Assembly: GCA_964504335.1 (NCBI GenBank) | Contig: CAZDET010000116.1 | Coordinates: 1 to 9,191, forward strand | Direction of reading: 5' to 3' | Source of the DNA: CAZDET01 sp964504335 | GTDB taxonomy: Bacteria; Bacteroidota; Bacteroidia; Chitinophagales; Saprospiraceae | DNA length: 9,191 nt | Part shown: positions 6,806 through 9,191 of the stretch, in pieces | Layout of the letters: each line of letters begins with the position of its first letter | Numbering within the stretch: position 1 is the first letter of the stretch | Made by a program: the position numbers and the translations under genes | Notes under the pieces: generated by a model | Databases searched by the model: none | What the model saw: only the letters and a program-made list of their open reading frames with translations | What the model was told of the DNA's origin: nothing

Positions 6806-7525
6806 TCAACTTGGGCGCACGAGATAGAGCATATAGCCTGTTTCGCGCGCGACCGCGCGCCAGTTGGCGGCTTCCGCACGAGCCTCTGCAATCGCAGTCG
6901 CCACCGCATCGGTCACTTTCGCCGCTTCCAGCTCGTCACAACGGGCGAGCATCGGACCATAGTAGGCTGTCCATGCCTCGTCGGCGAGCGGGCGCGTTGC
7001 AATCACCTGCCAGCCTGCAGCGGCGATCTCGGTTCGAGTTGTGGTTTCCGTTCCGATGTCTCCGGGCTCAGCCTCCCAAAATGCCAGTGCAGCGCTGGAA
7101 GGCGAGTCGGTGAAAAGACAAGGATGACTGAAGGCGACGGCACCCGTTTCGGTCAGCGCACTGCGCCAGGCGTTCAATACTCGATTGATACCTAGAAAAT
7201 AAACAGCCCCTGCTGACCAGATCAGATCGTAGGGACCAGTCAAGTTCTCCATGCTGGCCTCGGTGATCTGTACTGACGCATCCTCGGTGAATCGATTATC
7301 CGCCGCTTCAACGAAATGCGACACAGTCTCGAACCCGTCGACATGGCCGTCGGGCACGAGCCGCCTTAACGTCGCCAAATCCCCTCCGGGGCCGCATCCG
7401 GCGTCGCACACACGACCCTGCCTTGGCAACCGGCTCAGGCGCCCCGCCCAGATGACATCCTCGGCCAGCCCTGGGCCTTCCCGTGGCAAGTCGCGATGCA
7501 CAGTGAAGAAAGCGTCCCAATTCAT
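6806..7525 (-). CDS. Class I SAM-dependent methyltransferase
   Basis: This 239-residue protein has a Rossmann-type methyltransferase core. Motif I is VCDAGCGPGGD (residues 39-49), the glycine-rich loop that binds S-adenosylmethionine. An acidic residue at the end of strand 2 (E66 in HVDGFE) would hold the ribose. PYDLIWSAGAVYFLG (98-112) is the strand-4 region, and RSALTETGAVAFSHP (121-135) matches strand 5. The C-terminal 70 residues are helical and end in YMLYLVRPS, as in small-molecule methyltransferases. There is no DPPY/NPPY-type motif, so DNA adenine or cytosine-N4 methylation is unlikely, and it should not be paired with the restriction gene at the right edge. The substrate is unknown. 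The ATG has no clear Shine-Dalgarno sequence. A TTGACA lies about 30 bases upstream on the same strand (7555-7560), but no good -10 box follows. Confidence 0.88.
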   Translation of the reverse strand: MNWDAFFTVHRDLPREGPGLAEDVIWAGRLSRLPRQGRVCDAGCGPGGDLATLRRLVPDGHVDGFETVSHFVEAADNRFTEDASVQITEASMENLTGPYDLIWSAGAVYFLGINRVLNAWRSALTETGAVAFSHPCLFTDSPSSAALAFWEAEPGDIGTETTTRTEIAAAGWQVIATRPLADEAWTAYYGPMLARCDELEAAKVTDAVATAIAEARAEAANWRAVARETGYMLYLVRPS

Positions 7526-8061
7526 GAAAGACGTGTCACGATGGGCCTCAACAGTGTCAATGCTAAAACAGCGATTTCGGTGGTTGTGCGTCCATATTCT
7601 AGCGAAATGGCCGCGATTACCCCGATCAGTCAGCCCACAGGGACACTCAGCCGTGCGCCATGGCGATCATCCAGCGGACGACAGCCAAGATGGGAAGTGG
7701 CGGCTTTCCGGTCTCCTTCAGCTGTTAGCCATCAGCTTCGCGAATGGCGGGAGCTGGCCGGAAGGCGGAAGCGTCGCAGCGCTCAAAGCGGCCATTTGGC
7801 CAATGTCTGCAATGGATTCCGCTTATGACCGGCAGATCGCGACCCAATGCAGTATTTCAGGATCAACACGAATCCTTGCCGACGAATGTCGGTTTTCGCA
7901 AGCTGCGTACAAACGGGCTTCAACGTGATCGACGGAGGTTGGGCCAGAAGCGGTCATTTGGTGTTTTGGGAGCGAGAGCTTGATCGCCTGTCAGCATGCA
8001 ATCGTTGGGCGAACGCAAACAGGTTCGAATCGCGAGCACTGTCACCCTTTCTGGCTTGGCC
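7526..8061. other. 536-base gap without a supportable gene
   Basis: Readings through this stretch are low-complexity or arginine/serine-rich, lack ribosome binding sites and show no family motif. The part at about 7690-7910 resembles the gap at 1905-2110 in texture. The words cgcgaatggcgg (7739-7750 and 2088-2099) and cgacgaatgtcg (7880-7891 and 1993-2004) occur exactly in both. No terminator hairpin with a T-run is visible between the methyltransferase gene and the end of the restriction gene. Confidence 0.55.
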
Positions 8062-9191
8062 TCAATGCGCTCCACCGACACCGCGCCTCGTGATGATGTC
8101 CTGCACATCGCTTGGTTTGAACGCAACGTCCCATGCCCAAAGTCGGAAGCCTCCAGCGGAGTTGACAGCTCTGACCCATTCGTCCAATGCGTCGCGCTTG
8201 GCTTTGTTTTGCGGACTGTCGGCGCCCTTTATTTCTAGCGCTAGATTTGTTCCGTTCGAAAATCGGACGATGAAGTCTGGGACATACCTCCGCCTAGACC
8301 CCGCCCACAGGTAGTAGATCTGGAAGCCGAGGTGGTCGTTCTTTGCGTATGCTTGAACGTCGTCACTGGCTTCAAAGGTATTCGCGGCATATCCCTCCCA
8401 AGCCGAGTCTCCTACCAAGTGGCTGATGTGCGACTTAATCGTCGGGAAGCATGGCTTGGTGGTGTACCAAGTTCGCATCTGGCCTGTGGTGCCAATCGGG
8501 TTCTCCTCGTCGAATACTGGAGTAAGCCGCTCGGTGTTCTGCTCATTCACGTTGCTCAGCACATGCTGCACTACGAGATCCACGTTTAGCGCTATGAGGA
8601 TGCGACGGCGAAGCGGGTCTGAGTGAAATAGCGACGGGATCTCCAGGTGATCGGACTGCACGAACGTCTCGATGATCCTGACGAGCTGCGCAGCCAAGTA
8701 TTCGTGCGTTCCCGTGAAGCTGTGGCTCAGCTCGGCAAACGCCTTTCGTGCCGCCTGAAAGACGAGGCGCTGAAGCCGGAAACCACCTGGCAGCTTTTCC
8801 AGGTCGATTGCGGTGACTTTGGCCAAATCTGTTGCGCCACCGACGGCCGGGGCAAGCTCTGCGCTGATCGGTGTGCTTGCTGGATCGAGCACGAGTGAAG
8901 GCGTCCCGCTCCAATCGATGGTGAGCTGTGGTTTGACGACTGTCTCGACGCGCAGGACGTTCGGCCACTTGATTTCCAGTTGGGCTCGGTCTGGGACCAC
9001 TTCGATCTGTGTGGTCGGCTTCGGCGGCGGTGGAGCCTCACCGCCTTCGCCGGTTTCAGAAATCGAGAGCGGCACGCCGAAGACGTTGACGTATTCAGGC
9101 AGGAACAGGCCGTTCTCGTCAGTCTCGTAGGACACTCGGCGCAACCCGCGCCCGACGACCTGTTCGCAGAGCAGCTGGGACGTGAAGGCGC
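8062..9191 (-). CDS. Type III-like restriction enzyme, C-terminal part: helicase motif VI plus PD-(D/E)XK nuclease (partial at window edge)
   Basis: The frame is open through the right edge, so the start lies outside the window and only the last 375 residues are seen. The first visible residues, SQLLCEQVVGRGLRR, are superfamily 2 helicase motif VI (Q-x-x-G-R-x-x-R), which couples ATP hydrolysis to DNA translocation. A proline-rich linker follows (GEGGEAPPPPKPTTQ), then a mainly helical region. The nuclease core shows YVPDF (D305 of the visible fragment) and LALEIKGAD (E319-x-K321), the standard PD-(D/E)XK catalytic set of type III Res subunits. The arrangement resembles the restriction endonucleases annotated as the BPTD_3080 family, in which helicase and nuclease share one chain. 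A TTG at 9144 could be misread as a start, but motif VI upstream of it shows the gene continues. A partner Mod methyltransferase is not visible in the window. Confidence 0.88.
   Translation of the reverse strand, partial: AFTSQLLCEQVVGRGLRRVSYETDENGLFLPEYVNVFGVPLSISETGEGGEAPPPPKPTTQIEVVPDRAQLEIKWPNVLRVETVVKPQLTIDWSGTPSLVLDPASTPISAELAPAVGGATDLAKVTAIDLEKLPGGFRLQRLVFQAARKAFAELSHSFTGTHEYLAAQLVRIIETFVQSDHLEIPSLFHSDPLRRRILIALNVDLVVQHVLSNVNEQNTERLTPVFDEENPIGTTGQMRTWYTTKPCFPTIKSHISHLVGDSAWEGYAANTFEASDDVQAYAKNDHLGFQIYYLWAGSRRRYVPDFIVRFSNGTNLALEIKGADSPQNKAKRDALDEWVRAVNSAGGFRLWAWDVAFKPSDVQDIITRRGVGGAH

Noticed and set aside
7525..7629. 35-codon hydrophobic reading on the minus strand whose stop overlaps the methyltransferase ATG
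   Set aside because: It begins right after an in-frame stop, has no start codon with a ribosome binding site, and matches no family I recognise. It might be a relict of an upstream gene, but the evidence is too thin.

Overview
The window is GC-rich, with codon use typical of an alphaproteobacterium. That assignment rests only on base composition and gene content. It has the look of an accessory region: there is an insertion-sequence remnant, a truncated defence-type gene, a serine recombinase, a restriction helicase-nuclease, and long non-coding gaps between genes.

Layout, left to right. (1) At 1-~156 lies the 5' end of an IS3-type element, transcribed leftwards. (2) At 220-1821 (+) lies the C-terminal part of a much larger protein: alpha-helical sequence followed by a PD-(D/E)XK nuclease domain. 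Its frame stays open upstream of the first ATG as far as the IS end, so the gene looks decapitated. (3) 1822-2597 holds no supportable gene. (4) 2598-5318 (+) encodes a 906-residue membrane protein. It joins a ten-helix EamA/DMT-like transporter, five more predicted helices and a C-terminal OpuAC-type glycine-betaine/choline-binding domain. It has a strong ribosome binding site and is the most unusual gene here. (5) 5501-5800 (-) encodes a small cysteine-rich protein with putative metal-binding cysteines. (6) 5883-6446 (-) encodes a serine resolvase/invertase, with an array of short inverted repeats just upstream that could be its recombination or control site. (7) 6806-7525 (-) encodes a class I SAM-dependent methyltransferase. 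(8) 7526-8061 is non-coding and shares two 12-base words with the gap at 1822-2597. (9) 8062 to the right edge (-) is the C-terminal part of a type III-like restriction enzyme: helicase motif VI followed by a PD-(D/E)XK nuclease.

How the genes relate. Nothing forms a convincing operon, since every gene is separated from its neighbours by about 80 bases or more. Both ends of the window carry PD-(D/E)XK nuclease domains from defence-type proteins, and the recombinase and IS remnant lie between or beside them. This is consistent with a decaying defence or genomic island. The transporter/binding-protein fusion stands alone: no ABC ATPase or permease gene is visible beside it.
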